DNA of 64,000 nt from Pararhizobium gei (GTDB lineage: Bacteria; Pseudomonadota; Alphaproteobacteria; Rhizobiales; Rhizobiaceae): NCBI RefSeq assembly GCF_029223885.1, contig NZ_CP119409.1, positions 3,703,501 to 3,767,500 of the forward strand, given 5' to 3'. Position numbers and translations under genes: made by a program. Shown piece by piece: positions 1 to 10,129 of the stretch (position 1 is its first letter; each line of letters starts with the position of its first letter). Under the pieces are notes generated by a model. It saw only the letters and a program-made list of their open reading frames with translations, was not told the DNA's origin and ran no database searches.

Positions 1-99
1 CCGCGCATGGTGTTGTCGGGTGCTCGCCGCGCAGAAGTGACCGCAATGGTCGAGAAGGCCGCCGCAACCCGCCCGACGAAACTGGCCAAAGCAGCTTAA
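1..99 (+). CDS. C-terminal end of an unidentified protein (partial)
   Basis: An open frame enters from the left edge and stops at TAA 97-99, giving 32 residues rich in Ala, Arg and Lys. The stretch PRMVLSGARRAEV resembles the C-terminal tail of some DapA-family (dihydrodipicolinate synthase-like) lyases, but this is a weak likeness over very few residues. A hairpin follows 30 bases downstream, consistent with a real gene end. Nothing more can be said without the upstream sequence. Confidence 0.5.
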   Translation, partial: PRMVLSGARRAEVTAMVEKAAATRPTKLAKAA

Positions 100-128
100 G
101 CAACTGCCGCCGCTGCATAGTGAAGATC

Positions 129-160
129 GAAGGCTGCCCACATCGATGTCGGCGGCCTTC
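129..160 (+). terminator. Hairpin terminator after the partial left-edge gene
   Basis: A 10-bp stem (129-138 pairing with 151-160, one G-T wobble) encloses a 12-base loop and is followed by a weak T-rich run. It sits just behind the TAA at 97-99 and reads as its intrinsic terminator. Confidence 0.6.
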
Positions 161-360
161 ATTCCTTTGCCTTCGGGCTCCCGCAGGACCGCTATGGCGT
201 TCCGTTGCGGTCTTGGACAAAGGGGTATCAAGGTTTCCGTCAGGCAAAATACATTGAGCCGGACGCTGCAGTGCAGAGCCGGTGCTCTCCATCTGTCCGG
301 GGCTTTAAAGTCCCGCCTTAACAAAGCCCCCCGCGACTTGCCATCGCTCTACGGGCCGAC

Positions 361-378
361 GGGCGGTAAGTACCGCCC
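361..378 (-). terminator. Perfect hairpin downstream of the chemotaxis receptor gene
   Basis: GGGCGGT (361-367) and ACCGCCC (372-378) form a perfect 7-bp stem with a 4-base loop, 34 bases past the receptor stop codon on the minus strand. There is no clear T-run, so a terminator role is likely but not certain. The rest of 100-411 shows no gene. Confidence 0.4.
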
Positions 379-411
379 ATCCCTGAAACAATGTCTTGCG
401 GGTTTTGTTGT

Positions 412-2196
412 TTAAAACTCGTCCCATCCGTCCGACGAAGCAGCGCGGGAGCCAAGCGAGCCCGCCACCTTTGCCATCATGCGGCGGGCCGGAGAGGCAA
501 CCGGTTTGCTCGTTGACGCCGCCAGACCAAGGTGACGCGGAGCGGTCCGCTCCGCAGCGAGGCCGAGTTGAAACCCGTCTATCAACTCGCGCAGACGAGC
601 GGTCTCCTGGGCCAGCGTCGCGCTGGCGGCATTCGTCTCTTCCACCATCGCAGCGTTCTGCTGCGTCACCTGATCCATCTGGTTGACGGCGGAATTGACC
701 TCCGAAAGGCCGGTCGCCTGCTCCCTGGCGGAACTTGTGATGGCCTCCATATGCTCGTTGACCGCAACAATATTCTCCTGGATCGTGCGAAGCGCCTCGC
801 CCGTTTCGCTGACGAGCTTCACCCCCGTGCTCACTTCGTGCGAGGAGTTGCGGATGAGTTCCTTGATTTCCTTCGCGGCCTGAGCCGAGCGCTGGGCCAG
901 TTCGCGAACCTCCTGCGCCACGACGGCAAATCCCTTGCCGGCATCGCCGGCACGGGCCGCCTCTACCCCGGCGTTGAGAGCCAGAAGGTTGGTTTGAAAG
1001 GCAATTTCATCTATCACACCGATGATATTGGAAATTTGGTTTGACGACGTCTCGATCCGCGACATCGCCCCGACGGCGTCAGCGACGACTTTTCCAGACC
1101 GCTGGGCATTTTCGCTTGCAGTGGTTGCGGCATGCCGTGCTTCGTCGGCACGCTTGGAAGCATTCGTCACATTCACGGTGATCTGGTCAAGCGCCGCGGC
1201 AGTCTCTTCCAGTGAGGCGGCCTGCTGCTCCGTCCGCTTGGACAGATCTTCCGCGCTCTGGCTGATCTCACGCGTTCCCGTATCGATCTGGCCGGTCGAC
1301 TGGGACACTGCGCCGAGCGTATTTCTCATTTGGCTCAGTGTATCATTCATCGTCCGGCGCAGGCCTTCGAAATCTGTGGCAAAAGCCTCGTCAATGGTGA
1401 AGGACAGATCGCCTTGTGACAGCCGCGTGAGGGCCGCGCCGATCGTATTCACCGCATGAACGCGCGCCGTCACGTCGGTCGCGAATTTCACCACCTTCGT
1501 GATTTTGCCTTTGACGTCAAGGATCGGATTATAGGATGCATTGATGGAGACGATCTTGCCGTTTTTGCCAACGCGGGTGAATTCGCCAGCCTGGAACTCG
1601 CCGCGACGCAGTGCAGCCCAGAATTCCCTGTATTCGGGCGACTGGGCATAATCCTGGGCAACCAGCATATTGTGGTTACGCCCCTTGATCTCGTCCAGGC
1701 GATAGCCCAGCGTTTTGAGGAAATTGTCGTTTGCGGTGACGATATCACCGTCTACCGTGAATTCGATGATGCCCTGAACGCGGCTGATCGCCACCATCTG
1801 GCCCTGGAAGTCCAGATTCTGGAGCCGCTCCTTCGCGTCTGCCCATTCCACGACGAACCCGCTCGTCTTGTTGCCCTCTCGCAGCGGGTTTACGATAAGA
1901 TCGAAAGCGCGGTGCCCGACCCAGATCGTTGCCTTATGCTGCGTCTTGAGGGCGGCAAGCATGTTGCGCTGATGCGACGGATTTTTGTGAAAGATGTCGA
2001 TATTGCTGCCAATGAGTTTGGCGAAGTCGAAACGAGGCAGTTCCTTCTTGAGATCGGTCTCGGCCTCCTTGAGCAGTTCCATGACTGCATCATTCATATA
2101 CCGAATGTTGAGATCGGCATCTGCAATCATGATATTTGCGGTAATCAGCTTCATCGAGTTGGACTGCATGCGGGAAATCTTGGAAGTGCCGAACAT
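412..2196 (-). CDS. Soluble PAS-PAS methyl-accepting chemotaxis protein
   Basis: A 594-residue receptor that should relay sensory input to the CheA/CheW array. No membrane segment is visible, so it should be cytoplasmic. Two PAS domains occupy about residues 10-120 and 130-250 (the second with GRNHNMLV and a PAC-like [11 protein letters not shown]), as in Aer- or McpS-type energy or redox sensors. A HAMP-like linker follows, then the MCP signalling hairpin with the conserved tip [21 protein letters not shown] near residue 410. Methylation-helix Glu/Gln pairs flank the tip. The last five residues are GWDEF, a CheR/CheB docking pentapeptide on a flexible tether. The start is fixed by AAAGGAGG just upstream of the ATG at 2196. 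It stands alone, with no che genes nearby. The ligand is unknown; a PAS cofactor such as haem or FAD cannot be read from the sequence. Confidence 0.93.
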   Translation of the reverse strand: MFGTSKISRMQSNSMKLITANIMIADADLNIRYMNDAVMELLKEAETDLKKELPRFDFAKLIGSNIDIFHKNPSHQRNMLAALKTQHKATIWVGHRAFDLIVNPLREGNKTSGFVVEWADAKERLQNLDFQGQMVAISRVQGIIEFTVDGDIVTANDNFLKTLGYRLDEIKGRNHNMLVAQDYAQSPEYREFWAALRRGEFQAGEFTRVGKNGKIVSINASYNPILDVKGKITKVVKFATDVTARVHAVNTIGAALTRLSQGDLSFTIDEAFATDFEGLRRTMNDTLSQMRNTLGAVSQSTGQIDTGTREISQSAEDLSKRTEQQAASLEETAAALDQITVNVTNASKRADEARHAATTASENAQRSGKVVADAVGAMSRIETSSNQISNIIGVIDEIAFQTNLLALNAGVEAARAGDAGKGFAVVAQEVRELAQRSAQAAKEIKELIRNSSHEVSTGVKLVSETGEALRTIQENIVAVNEHMEAITSSAREQATGLSEVNSAVNQMDQVTQQNAAMVEETNAASATLAQETARLRELIDGFQLGLAAERTAPRHLGLAASTSKPVASPARRMMAKVAGSLGSRAASSDGWDEF

Positions 2197-2414
2197 CTGA
2201 TCCTCCTTTAAATCAATGTCGTCGAGGCCAGATCATTGCCTCCCTTTGCGCTCGTCGTTTATCGACCATCGCTGTAAACAGCGTGCGCTCCTGAATTCGA
2301 CTCAAACATATGTGCAATTGTTTAAATTTTAGTAACTTTTGATTTACCACGCAGGAGAACTGCTTTTCCCATCAGGTGAGTCGGATCCCACGGATCGGCC
2401 TCAACGATCCGCCC

Positions 2415-2570
2415 GCGGCCACTCAGGCGGCAGTTTGAGGCCGCGCTCGTGACAACGCAGCCGCTGAAGGTGAAGGCCCATCTGCAGCGGTCGCGGAGCT
2501 TCGTCTCGCCTGCATTGCGACAGTCTTGATCCAGCCGAACGCCTCCTCGATGCGCTTGCGGATACGTGAA
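2415..2570 (-). pseudogene. IS5-family transposase remnant
   Basis: On the minus strand one frame gives IRKRIEEAFGWIKTVA and a shifted frame continues with GETKLRDR and WAFTF. This is the C-terminal signature of IS5-group transposases, whose intact form reads like RKRIEEAFGWIKTVAG...WAFTFAAAAYNL. The frame is broken by at least one indel, no start exists and the rest of the element is gone. It marks an old insertion between the chemotaxis gene and the efflux operon. Confidence 0.6.
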
Positions 2571-2599
2571 CTGAACCCATTTCAACCGGATAGTCGGCA

Positions 2600-3091
2600 T
2601 AAACAGAAAGGCTCAAGCACAGGCTTGAGGCAATTCATCAGGCTAAATCAACCGAGCGGATCTGTCCGGTCAAACGGGGCCACTCAAGCTTGCCATAACA
2701 CAGGGAGACTTGTAAAATTCGTCGCCTTGAAGGGATGGGAACCATCGACCTGCCCGCCGGCTTTACCAATGGGCTGCTATAATTCGCCTTTGCGGCAAAA
2801 TGTCGCGGCAAATGCCGCATGAAATAGCTTCCTCTATGTGGGTGTAGCGGCCATTCGTTACAGAGCCGCGCAGAACCCTGATGAAGAAGTCGATCTGGTC
2901 ACGAAGATGTCCTTCAGCAGCATTGCCTTCCCGGACCCGATCACCGCGTGATAGAATGGCGCGACAGATCCTACCGTCGATTTCTGGAAGCCGATATGGT
3001 GGAAGTGTTCTTCCGCCCTATCGGGGATGCGCTCACGCCAGCTCGCGACTTCGGTGCCTGTGCCGCCCTGTGGGATCGTGACACGGACACT
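2600..3091. other. Gap without a recognisable gene
   Basis: About 490 bases downstream of the efflux operon. A plus-strand frame near 2847-2950 reads AAIRYRAAQNPDEEVD and stops at TGA, which looks like a former gene end, but its family was not recognised. No intact gene, RNA or clear repeat was seen. Confidence 0.3.
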
Positions 3092-6000
3092 CTATTCTGC
3101 CGCCAGTGCCAACGGCTGCGGCCGGTGTTCGACCGCCTCCTCGTTTCCGTGTGCTTTGGGTGGCTTGATCCGGAACCACACGGCATAGAGTGCCGGTAGG
3201 AAGAGCAGGATCATTGCCGTTCCTGCCGCCGTTCCGCCGATCAGCGTATAGGCCATCGATCCCCAGAACACGGAGTGGGTCAGAGGTATGAACGCGAGGA
3301 TCGCCGCAAGCGCCGTCAGGATCACGGGGCGTGTCCGCTGCACGGTCGCCTCGATGACGGCATGATAGTCGTCAAGACCCGCCGCCTGGTTCTCCTTGAT
3401 CTGCTCTGTCAGGATCAGGGTGTTGCGCATCAGGATTCCGGCCAGACCGATCAATCCGAGAATGGCATTGAAGCCGAAGGGCTGATTGAACAGGAGCAGG
3501 GTCGGAACCACGCCGGCAAGGCCAAGCGGCGCGGTCAGCATCACCATGGTCATCGTCGACAGGCTACGGACCTGCAGGATGATGACGATCAACGTTGCCG
3601 CGATCATCAAAGGGAAGACCTGGGCAAGTGCGACATTGGCCTTGAGGGACTCCTCGATATTGCCCCCCATTTCGATGCGGTATCCCACAGGCAGAGACGC
3701 GATCAACGGCTGAAGGGCCTTCATCACCTGTTGCGAGACCTCCGGGGGCTGCGTCGCTTCGTTGATGTCGGACCTGATCGTGATGACCGGTATCCGGTCG
3801 CGACGTTTCAGGATCGGCTCCTCGAACCGGATCTCGGAATGCCCGAGCTGATCCAGCGGGACCTGGCGGCCATCCCTGCTCATCAGCGAGAAGTCCGCAA
3901 GCCGCGACGGGTCCAGGCGGTTGTCGCCAGCGCTGCGCGCAACGACAGGCACGTTGCGGATGTTGTCACGGACCTGCGTGACGGGGATGCCGGTGAGCAG
4001 CATCTGCATCTGCTGGGCCGCCTCCGATGGAGAAAGACCAATCAGATTGAGCCGTTCCTGGTCGGGGACGAAGCGCAGAACAGGTGTCCGGTTGCCCCAG
4101 TCGCGGTTGGCCTGGCGGACATCGGGAACGGTTTTCATGATGGTCAGAGCCTGCTCGGAGATCCCGTAGAGCTGATCCTGGTCCGGTCCCATGATCCGGA
4201 ACTCCACAGGGAACGGCGTGTAAGGACCGAAGACAAGCTGGGTGACGCGAACCGAAGCTTCGGGGACAAGACCCTCCGATATGGCAGCACGGAGGCGGTG
4301 TTTCAATTCTTCGCGTGCATGGGCATCGGGCGTGAGCACGACGACCTTCGCGAAGGCAGGATCCGGCAATTCCGGTGCCATGGCGAAGAAGAACCGAGGG
4401 GCACCCTGCCCTATGTAAGCCGTGACGATATCCGTCTCGGGCTGGGTCTGTAGCCAGTCTTCGACCTTCTTCACCGCGGATGTCGTCGCCTCGATGCTGG
4501 TGCCCTCGGGCATGCGCACCTCGACCAGCACCTCCGGGCGATCCGATGTCGGGAAGAACTGCTGTTTCACGCCGCCCATGCCGACGACCGAAACGGCCAT
4601 GGTGATGCCGACAACGGCGCAGACCATGAACTTATGGCGGACGGCGAACGCGACGACAGAACGCAGACGACGATAGTTCGGCGTGTCATAGATCGCGTGA
4701 TGTCCGCCCTCGACCGGCTTGATATCAGGCAGCATCTTGACGCCAAGATACGGCGTGAAAGTGACCGCCACGATCCAGGAGACGATGAGCGCGAAACCGA
4801 CGACCCAGAAGATGTTGCCAGCGTACTCGCCGGCCGTCGATTTTGCGAATCCTACCGGCATCAGGCCGATGATCGTGACCAGCGTGCCGGACAGCATCGG
4901 AGCCGCCGTATGGCTCCAGGCATAGGCAGCCGCCTTGATGCGGTCCATGCCCTCTTCCATCTTCACCACCATGACCTCGATGGCAATGATGGCGTCGTCC
5001 ACAAGCAGGCCCAGCGCAAGGATCAGTGCGCCGAGCGTGATGCGGTCGAAGAACCGCCCGGTTTCCAGCATGATCAAAAAGACGACGGCAAGCGTCAGCG
5101 GCACCGCCAGCGCGACGACGATGCCGACGCGCCAGCCAAGTGCGACCAGGCTGACGAACAGCACGACGCCAAGCGCCATGGCGAACTTGAGCATGAACTC
5201 GCCGACGGCCTCGTCGATATTGACCGCCTGATCGCTGACCTTGGTCAGCGTCATGCCCAGCGGCAGTGTCTGCGCAATCTCGGCGGACCGAGCCTCGAGC
5301 GCCTTGCCGAGATCAAGCCCGTTCCATCCGGCCTGCATCACGGCACCCAGCATGATTGTCGGCTCGCCTTCGTGGCGGATGATGTAGGTGGCAGGATCCT
5401 GATAGCCGCGCCGCACCTCTGCCAGATCAGAGAGCTTCAGGGTTCGTCCGGCAGCCACGATCGGCGTGTCGGCAATCGCCTGCACGCTATTATAAGCTCC
5501 GTCAAAGCGGATGAAGACCTGTGGCCCCCGTGTGTCGATAGAACCCGCTGGCGTAACCGTGTTCTGTCGCTGCAACGCAGAAGCGATATCCTGCGCGGAT
5601 ATGCCGAGCGTCGCGAGCTTCGCGTAGGAGAACTCGACAAAAATCTGTTCGGGACGCTCGCCGACGATGTTGATTTTCTTGACACCAGGCACATGCAGGA
5701 GGTCCTGACGGATGACTTCCGCCTGCCGCACGAGATCGCGCATCGGCATGCCCTTCGCCTTCAGGGCGTAAAGGCCGAAGCTCACATCGGAGTATTCGTC
5801 GTTGACGAACGGTCCGATAACCCCGGGAGGAAGGTTGCGCGCCTCGTCGCCGAGCTTCTTGCGCGCCTGATAGAACTCGTCTGCGACGGCACTTGCCGGG
5901 GTATTGTCCTTGAGGGTGACCGTCAGGAACGCGTAGCCTGGTCTGGTTGTCGTCTCGACGCGGTCGTACCAGGTGAGTTCCTGAATGCGTTTCTCAAGCG

Positions 6001-6202
6001 GCTCGGCGACAAGGTCCTGCATTTCTCGGGCTGTGGCGCCCGGCCAGACTGAGGTGACTGTCAGTGTCTTGATGGTGAACGACGGATCCTCGGCGCGTCC
6101 CAGCTTCACAAAGGCGTAGGCGCCTGCGGCGGCCAGCAGAACGATGAAGAAAAGGGTCACAGCGCGTTCGCGCACAGCGATGGCGGAAAGATTGAAGGCC
6201 AT
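3092..6202 (-). CDS. RND efflux pump, inner-membrane permease subunit
   Basis: A 1036-residue resistance-nodulation-division (AcrB-like, HAE1) proton antiporter. It should expel drugs or other small molecules across the envelope with a periplasmic adaptor and an outer-membrane channel. The N-terminus MAFNLSAIAVRERAVTLFFI is the first membrane helix. The central helix with LGLLVDDAIIAIEV carries the paired Asp residues of the proton relay, and a second set of helices near the C-terminus mirrors the first. The open frame extends further upstream, but the ATG at 6202 overlaps the adaptor stop codon (TAATG), which is the expected coupled start. No outer-membrane factor gene follows, so the pump probably borrows a TolC-like partner from elsewhere. 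The substrate cannot be told from the sequence. Confidence 0.93.
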   Translation of the reverse strand: MAFNLSAIAVRERAVTLFFIVLLAAAGAYAFVKLGRAEDPSFTIKTLTVTSVWPGATAREMQDLVAEPLEKRIQELTWYDRVETTTRPGYAFLTVTLKDNTPASAVADEFYQARKKLGDEARNLPPGVIGPFVNDEYSDVSFGLYALKAKGMPMRDLVRQAEVIRQDLLHVPGVKKINIVGERPEQIFVEFSYAKLATLGISAQDIASALQRQNTVTPAGSIDTRGPQVFIRFDGAYNSVQAIADTPIVAAGRTLKLSDLAEVRRGYQDPATYIIRHEGEPTIMLGAVMQAGWNGLDLGKALEARSAEIAQTLPLGMTLTKVSDQAVNIDEAVGEFMLKFAMALGVVLFVSLVALGWRVGIVVALAVPLTLAVVFLIMLETGRFFDRITLGALILALGLLVDDAIIAIEVMVVKMEEGMDRIKAAAYAWSHTAAPMLSGTLVTIIGLMPVGFAKSTAGEYAGNIFWVVGFALIVSWIVAVTFTPYLGVKMLPDIKPVEGGHHAIYDTPNYRRLRSVVAFAVRHKFMVCAVVGITMAVSVVGMGGVKQQFFPTSDRPEVLVEVRMPEGTSIEATTSAVKKVEDWLQTQPETDIVTAYIGQGAPRFFFAMAPELPDPAFAKVVVLTPDAHAREELKHRLRAAISEGLVPEASVRVTQLVFGPYTPFPVEFRIMGPDQDQLYGISEQALTIMKTVPDVRQANRDWGNRTPVLRFVPDQERLNLIGLSPSEAAQQMQMLLTGIPVTQVRDNIRNVPVVARSAGDNRLDPSRLADFSLMSRDGRQVPLDQLGHSEIRFEEPILKRRDRIPVITIRSDINEATQPPEVSQQVMKALQPLIASLPVGYRIEMGGNIEESLKANVALAQVFPLMIAATLIVIILQVRSLSTMTMVMLTAPLGLAGVVPTLLLFNQPFGFNAILGLIGLAGILMRNTLILTEQIKENQAAGLDDYHAVIEATVQRTRPVILTALAAILAFIPLTHSVFWGSMAYTLIGGTAAGTAMILLFLPALYAVWFRIKPPKAHGNEEAVEHRPQPLALAAE

Positions 6203-7317
6203 TAGTTCGTCAACTCTTGGCTCGAGGCAATCCTGACCGCTGCGCCGTCGGCGAGAAGATGCGCGCCCAGTGCTACAACCTGCTGGCCCGTCCCAATCCC
6301 CGTGACAAATGCCGTCTCCTCGCCGATCTGGCGAACCTCGACCGGGGTGAACTTCACCGTCGATGTGGTGCTGTTGACCACCCACACGCCTGTACGATTT
6401 CCGTCGTCCAGGAGTGCGCCGACGGGTACCGCGACTTCCGACTGGCGGTCGGCGTCGAGGATCTTGATCGTTACAGTCGAGCCAAGCGGGGCTGAGGCTG
6501 CATCGCCTTCAAGAATATAACGCGCCTCGTAAGTCCGGGTTTGAGGATCGGCAGAATCGGAGATCTGTCGTAATCTGGCCTTGCCGCTCCGACGTCCGCC
6601 GCCATAGACACTGGCCGTAGCTTCTGAGCCGGGAGCGGGCCGCAGCGTCTCAGGTAGCCAGACGACCGCTTCACGCGGCCCGGACTGCGCCAGTTGCACC
6701 ACCGTCTGGCCTGCTGCTACGACCTGTCCGGGATCTCCAAGGGTCTGGACTATGGTTCCGTCAGCGTCTGCGACAAGAAGCGTGTACAGGGTCCCGTTTT
6801 CAGCCACTTTGGCGTCAGCTTCCGCTGCCGCAAGCTGAGCCGTCGCGGTGTCGAGCGCTGCTTTTGCCTGTTCATATCGCTGTGGAGTGGCTGCCAGGCC
6901 GTTTTTTACCAGCGTCGCATAGCGCTTCTCGTCTGCCTGTGCCTGGGTCAGAACGGCACGCGCTGCGGTCACCGTATTGCGCTTCGCTGTCAGCGCCAGT
7001 TGAAGATCGGTTTCGTCCATGCGCATCAGCGCCTGGCCTTGCCTCACCTGCTGCCCCACGTCGACCATCCGCTCGACGATCTTGCCGGGAACTCGGAACC
7101 CAAGGTTACTCTGTACCCGGGAAGCGACCGTGCCTGTGAAAGAGCGCTCAGCCGTTCCGGTGGTCGTGGCCTCTGCAACCCGAACCAGGGGAGAGACTGT
7201 CCTTGGATCAGCAGCCACAGCCTCCTGCCTGGTGGGTTCAAAAACCACGAAAAAGGCTCCGGCAGCACCAGCCGCCGCCACGAGGCCTACAAGAGACAGG
7301 ACATGTTTGCGTTTCAT
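6202..7317 (-). CDS. RND efflux periplasmic adaptor (membrane fusion protein)
   Basis: A 371-residue HlyD/AcrA-family adaptor that links the inner-membrane pump to an outer-membrane channel. The N-terminus MKRKHVLSLVGLVAAAGAAG is a signal anchor. The barrel-sandwich (lipoyl-like) part shows NLGFRVPGKIVERMVDVGQ near residue 75, a helical hairpin rich in Ala and Gln follows at about 100-170, and a beta-barrel and membrane-proximal domain complete the protein. It is the first gene of a two-gene operon and its stop overlaps the pump start. The divergent TetR gene with a shared operator region suggests ligand-induced derepression. Confidence 0.92.
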   Translation of the reverse strand: MKRKHVLSLVGLVAAAGAAGAFFVVFEPTRQEAVAADPRTVSPLVRVAEATTTGTAERSFTGTVASRVQSNLGFRVPGKIVERMVDVGQQVRQGQALMRMDETDLQLALTAKRNTVTAARAVLTQAQADEKRYATLVKNGLAATPQRYEQAKAALDTATAQLAAAEADAKVAENGTLYTLLVADADGTIVQTLGDPGQVVAAGQTVVQLAQSGPREAVVWLPETLRPAPGSEATASVYGGGRRSGKARLRQISDSADPQTRTYEARYILEGDAASAPLGSTVTIKILDADRQSEVAVPVGALLDDGNRTGVWVVNSTTSTVKFTPVEVRQIGEETAFVTGIGTGQQVVALGAHLLADGAAVRIASSQELTN

Positions 7318-7353
7318 TTTTGCGTTCTCTTCTTGACCAACGATCCAGGCGAA

Positions 7354-7410
7354 TTAGATTGCGATCTAACTCTATTTAGATTATAGATGTCAAATGAAAT
7401 CTAATTGGAG
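7354..7410. promoter_or_regulatory. Divergent operator region between the efflux operon and tetR
   Basis: The 87-base gap holds TTAGATTGCGATCTAA (7354-7369), with arms TTAGAT and ATCTAA, and a second inverted copy of the half-site in AAATCTAATT (7397-7406). Both lie where a TetR dimer could block the efflux promoter and its own. The GGAGG at 7407-7411 is the tetR ribosome binding site. Confidence 0.6.
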
Positions 7411-7416
7411 GTCGAC

Positions 7417-8004
7417 ATGAGAGTGAGCCGCGCGCAAGCCGAAGAAAACCGCGACAGGGTGATAGATGTCGCGAGCCGTCTGTTTAGAGAGCATGGCTTC
7501 GACGGGATCGGCCTCAAGGATTTGATGAAAGGTGCCGGCCTCACACAAGGCGGGTTTTACAAACAATTCGCATCGAAAGACAACCTCGCTGCACTTGCGT
7601 CAAGGCGCGCCATGGAAAGCGCTACACGCAGATGGTCCTCGGCGGCGAATGACAGTGCCGATCCGCTTAAGGCTGTCATGGCATTCTACCTTTCCCCTGA
7701 CCACAGGGGAGAAAAGGCGGAAGGTTGCCCTTTGGTGGCGCTGGGATCAGACGCGGCTCGCCAGAGCGCGGAAGTCAGGCAACCTTTTGAGGATGGGATG
7801 CGTGCGCATTTCGAGGTGCTGGAGGAACTGATAGGTGACGACAAGAGCCCCGAAACAGAAAAAAAGGCCATGGCAATCCTCTCGCTCATGGTGGGCGCCG
7901 TGATGTTATCGCGGATCATGGAAGACGAAAACCTGTCTCAGGGCATTCTCGACGCAGCCGCTGACGAAGTCAGGCGCATCGCGCGCCGTGACAATGTCGC
8001 CTGA
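7417..8004 (+). CDS. TetR-family repressor of the adjacent efflux operon
   Basis: A 195-residue one-domain regulator. The N-terminal helix-turn-helix is clear: AEENRDRVIDVASRLF, then GFDGIGLKDLMKGAGLTQGGFYKQFASKDNL (split here only by position, residues about 20-50). The C-terminal half is a divergent ligand pocket with a conserved Cys in AEGCPLVALGSD, typical of the TetR subgroup that controls RND or redox genes. The ATG at 7417 is preferred to an upstream TTG because GGAGG lies 5 bases before it. Its divergent position and the TTAGAT operators imply control of the efflux operon and of itself. The inducer is unknown. Confidence 0.88.
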   Translation: MRVSRAQAEENRDRVIDVASRLFREHGFDGIGLKDLMKGAGLTQGGFYKQFASKDNLAALASRRAMESATRRWSSAANDSADPLKAVMAFYLSPDHRGEKAEGCPLVALGSDAARQSAEVRQPFEDGMRAHFEVLEELIGDDKSPETEKKAMAILSLMVGAVMLSRIMEDENLSQGILDAAADEVRRIARRDNVA

Positions 8005-8190
8005 AGGATAAGCCGGGTTCGACGACCTGGCGCGGAAAAGTGCCAAAGTTTAGCTCCCGCCCTGGGAAAGTGAGTGCATCCCAAGGCTCCTGGATAAACC
8101 GCATGTTTAGAGAAGTGACCCTTACCGGATCGTCGGTCAGGACGCTGAAGGCATGCCTAATTTTTCACAGTGAAGACAGGTGGAAGTAAG

Positions 8191-9489
8191 ATGCGCCGTA
8201 TCGTTGTAACGGGAATGGGAGCCGTCAGCCCCCTTGGTGCGAATGTCGGTATCTCATGGTCGCGTCTGCTTGCCGGACAGAGCGGTATCCGGCGACTGCC
8301 TGAAGATATCGTCGGAGACCTGCCTTCGAAAATTGGAGGTGTTGTCCCCTCGTTCGCGGAGGATCCCGAAGGCGGCTTCGATCCCGATACGATCATGGTT
8401 GCGAAGGACCAGCGCAAGGTCGACAGGTTCATCATATTTGCTCTCGCGGCCGCTGATGAGGCCCTCGCGCAGGCGAACTGGACGCCGACGTCGAATGAGG
8501 ACAAACTACGGACCGCGACGATCATCGCGTCCGGTATCGGCGGCTTTCCTGCCATCACCGAAGCGGTCCGCACCGTCGATCAACGCGGTGTACGCCGTCT
8601 TTCACCTTTCACCATACCGTCTTTTCTCGTCAACCTCGCAGCGGGACAGGTCTCGATCCGCCATGGCTTCAAAGGCCCCCTCGGCGCACCCGTGACGGCA
8701 TGTGCGGCCGGCGTCCAGGCAATCGGAGACGCCGCCAGGCTCATCCGATCCAATGAAGCAGACATTGCGATTTGCGGCGGAACAGAAGCTTGCATGAATA
8801 TCGTCAGCCTCGGCGGTTTTGCGGCCGCCAGATCGCTATCGACCGGGTTCAACGAGACCCCGAGCCGGGCATCACGTCCCTTTGACATGTCACGCGACGG
8901 GTTCGTCATGGGCGAAGGAGCCGGAATGCTGGTGATTGAAGCCCTAAGCCATGCACTTGCGCGTGGTGCAACGCCACTTGCCGAACTCGTTGGATACGGC
9001 ACAACAGCCGATGCCCATCACATCACCTCCGGTCCCGAAGATGGAAACGGCGCACGCAGAGCCATGGAGATCGCCATTGCGCAGGCTGGCATTTCCGCGC
9101 GGGAGATCGGTCATCTGAACGCCCATGCGACGTCCACCCCGGTGGGGGATCTTGGAGAAATAAGGGCCATCAAGGGCGTGTTCGGTTCCGACAGATCGAT
9201 TGCTGTCAGCGGCACCAAATCCGCGACAGGACACTTGCTTGGCGCAGCAGGAGGACTGGAAGCCATCTTCACCATTCTGGCGCTTCGGAACCAGATTGCA
9301 CCACCGACCCTGAACCTGAACGACCCCGATCCTGAGGCCGAAGGCATCGATTTCGTGGCAAACCAGTCGCGCCGAACAGACGCTGGGTACGCCATAACCA
9401 ACGGTTTCGGCTTTGGTGGCGTCAATGCCAGCGCAATTTTCAAGCGCTGGTCACGTGGCAGCGTCAATCGCTCACCTTTCACTGGCTGA
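8191..9489 (+). CDS. fabF: Beta-ketoacyl-ACP synthase II (FabF-like)
   Basis: A 432-residue condensing enzyme that joins malonyl-ACP to acyl-ACP with loss of CO2 in fatty-acid elongation. The catalytic triad is visible: Cys in VTACAAGVQAIGDA (about residue 173), His in NAHATSTPVGD and His in SATGHLLGAAGG. The glycine-rich end GFGFGGVNAS is also typical. The ATG at 8191 with an AGGTGG-type binding site is chosen over an in-frame GTG at 8170. It is not next to acpP or other fab genes, so it may be an accessory FabF for special acyl chains or a lipid modification. That role is inference; the enzyme family is not in doubt. Confidence 0.9.
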   Translation: MRRIVVTGMGAVSPLGANVGISWSRLLAGQSGIRRLPEDIVGDLPSKIGGVVPSFAEDPEGGFDPDTIMVAKDQRKVDRFIIFALAAADEALAQANWTPTSNEDKLRTATIIASGIGGFPAITEAVRTVDQRGVRRLSPFTIPSFLVNLAAGQVSIRHGFKGPLGAPVTACAAGVQAIGDAARLIRSNEADIAICGGTEACMNIVSLGGFAAARSLSTGFNETPSRASRPFDMSRDGFVMGEGAGMLVIEALSHALARGATPLAELVGYGTTADAHHITSGPEDGNGARRAMEIAIAQAGISAREIGHLNAHATSTPVGDLGEIRAIKGVFGSDRSIAVSGTKSATGHLLGAAGGLEAIFTILALRNQIAPPTLNLNDPDPEAEGIDFVANQSRRTDAGYAITNGFGFGGVNASAIFKRWSRGSVNRSPFTG

Positions 9490-9542
9490 CAGGCATCTTC
9501 GTCCAACCACGTTATGAAATCCTGTCCGAGAGCTTACCGTCT

Positions 9543-9692
9543 ATGAAACCGACAATGGTGACTGCGCCAAACATTCGTCCTCTCAAGCCAGGGATTACCG
9601 TCATTGGTGTTGGCGGCGGTGGTGGCAATGCTATCAACAATATGATCGCGCAGACGCTGACGCCGACATCGTCGTTGGCGCAGGTGGATTGA
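9543..9692 (+). pseudogene. ftsZ: Truncated FtsZ N-terminus
   Basis: An ATG at 9543 opens a 49-residue frame whose first 35 residues match the FtsZ start: a short leader, then LKPGITVIGVGGGGGNAINN, the first beta strand and the glycine-rich nucleotide loop. After NNMIAQ the likeness is lost and the frame ends at TGA 9690-9692. Intact FtsZ is over 300 residues. Rhizobia often carry extra or shortened ftsZ copies; this one keeps only the GTP-loop end and should be non-functional. Confidence 0.75.
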
Positions 9693-9699
9693 CGACCTT

Positions 9700-10110
9700 C
9701 CGGCGCGTGACCATGCCGCAGTCATACTCTCGATGAGCTGGGCGAACGGCGGGCTGAGCCGGCCGCGGCGTCTCTCGTCCAGCGCCTGCATGAAATCGGC
9801 GACCTCCACCGGCGGTTCAGAGGTGATCAGTGATAGTCGATCAAACTTTGTGAAAGGATAGCCGCCTTTGATGATGACGATTGAACAATCTTGCCCGAGA
9901 GGCAGTAGGCCCGGAAAAAAGTCCGGAATACCGGTGGCGCGGTCATGCCCCACCGGCAATGCGATATCGACCGTATCAAATCGTGCAAAGTCCAGCACCG
10001 TGGCCAGCAAGGCGGGAGGTGGCTTGAGCTTATCTCGCGATTAGCCCGCGCCACTGTCTGTCGTAGTATTCCTGATAAGGGGTAGATGGATTGATCGAAA
10101 AGCACGGCCT
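9700..10110 (-). pseudogene. Unrecognised decayed coding stretch
   Basis: A minus-strand frame from about 10010 down to 9720 has normal codon texture (for example DFARFDTVDIALPVGHDR and PPVEVADFMQALDERRRGR) but has no convincing start, and its upstream part (YPLSGILRQTVARANREI) lies in another frame. The family was not recognised. It looks like the inner part of a gene damaged by at least one frameshift, sitting among the ftsZ and ProC fragments. Confidence 0.35.
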
Positions 10111-10129
10111 CCTTGGAAGGGCTCAGGAC

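Noticed and set aside
2638..2822. A small gene in the gap behind the efflux pump
   Set aside because: Neither strand has a binding site or recognisable protein pattern there.
3275..6052. Long plus-strand frames opposite the RND pump
   Set aside because: They are antisense shadows of a GC-rich gene; their protein texture (runs of Arg, Asp, His) shows no family pattern.
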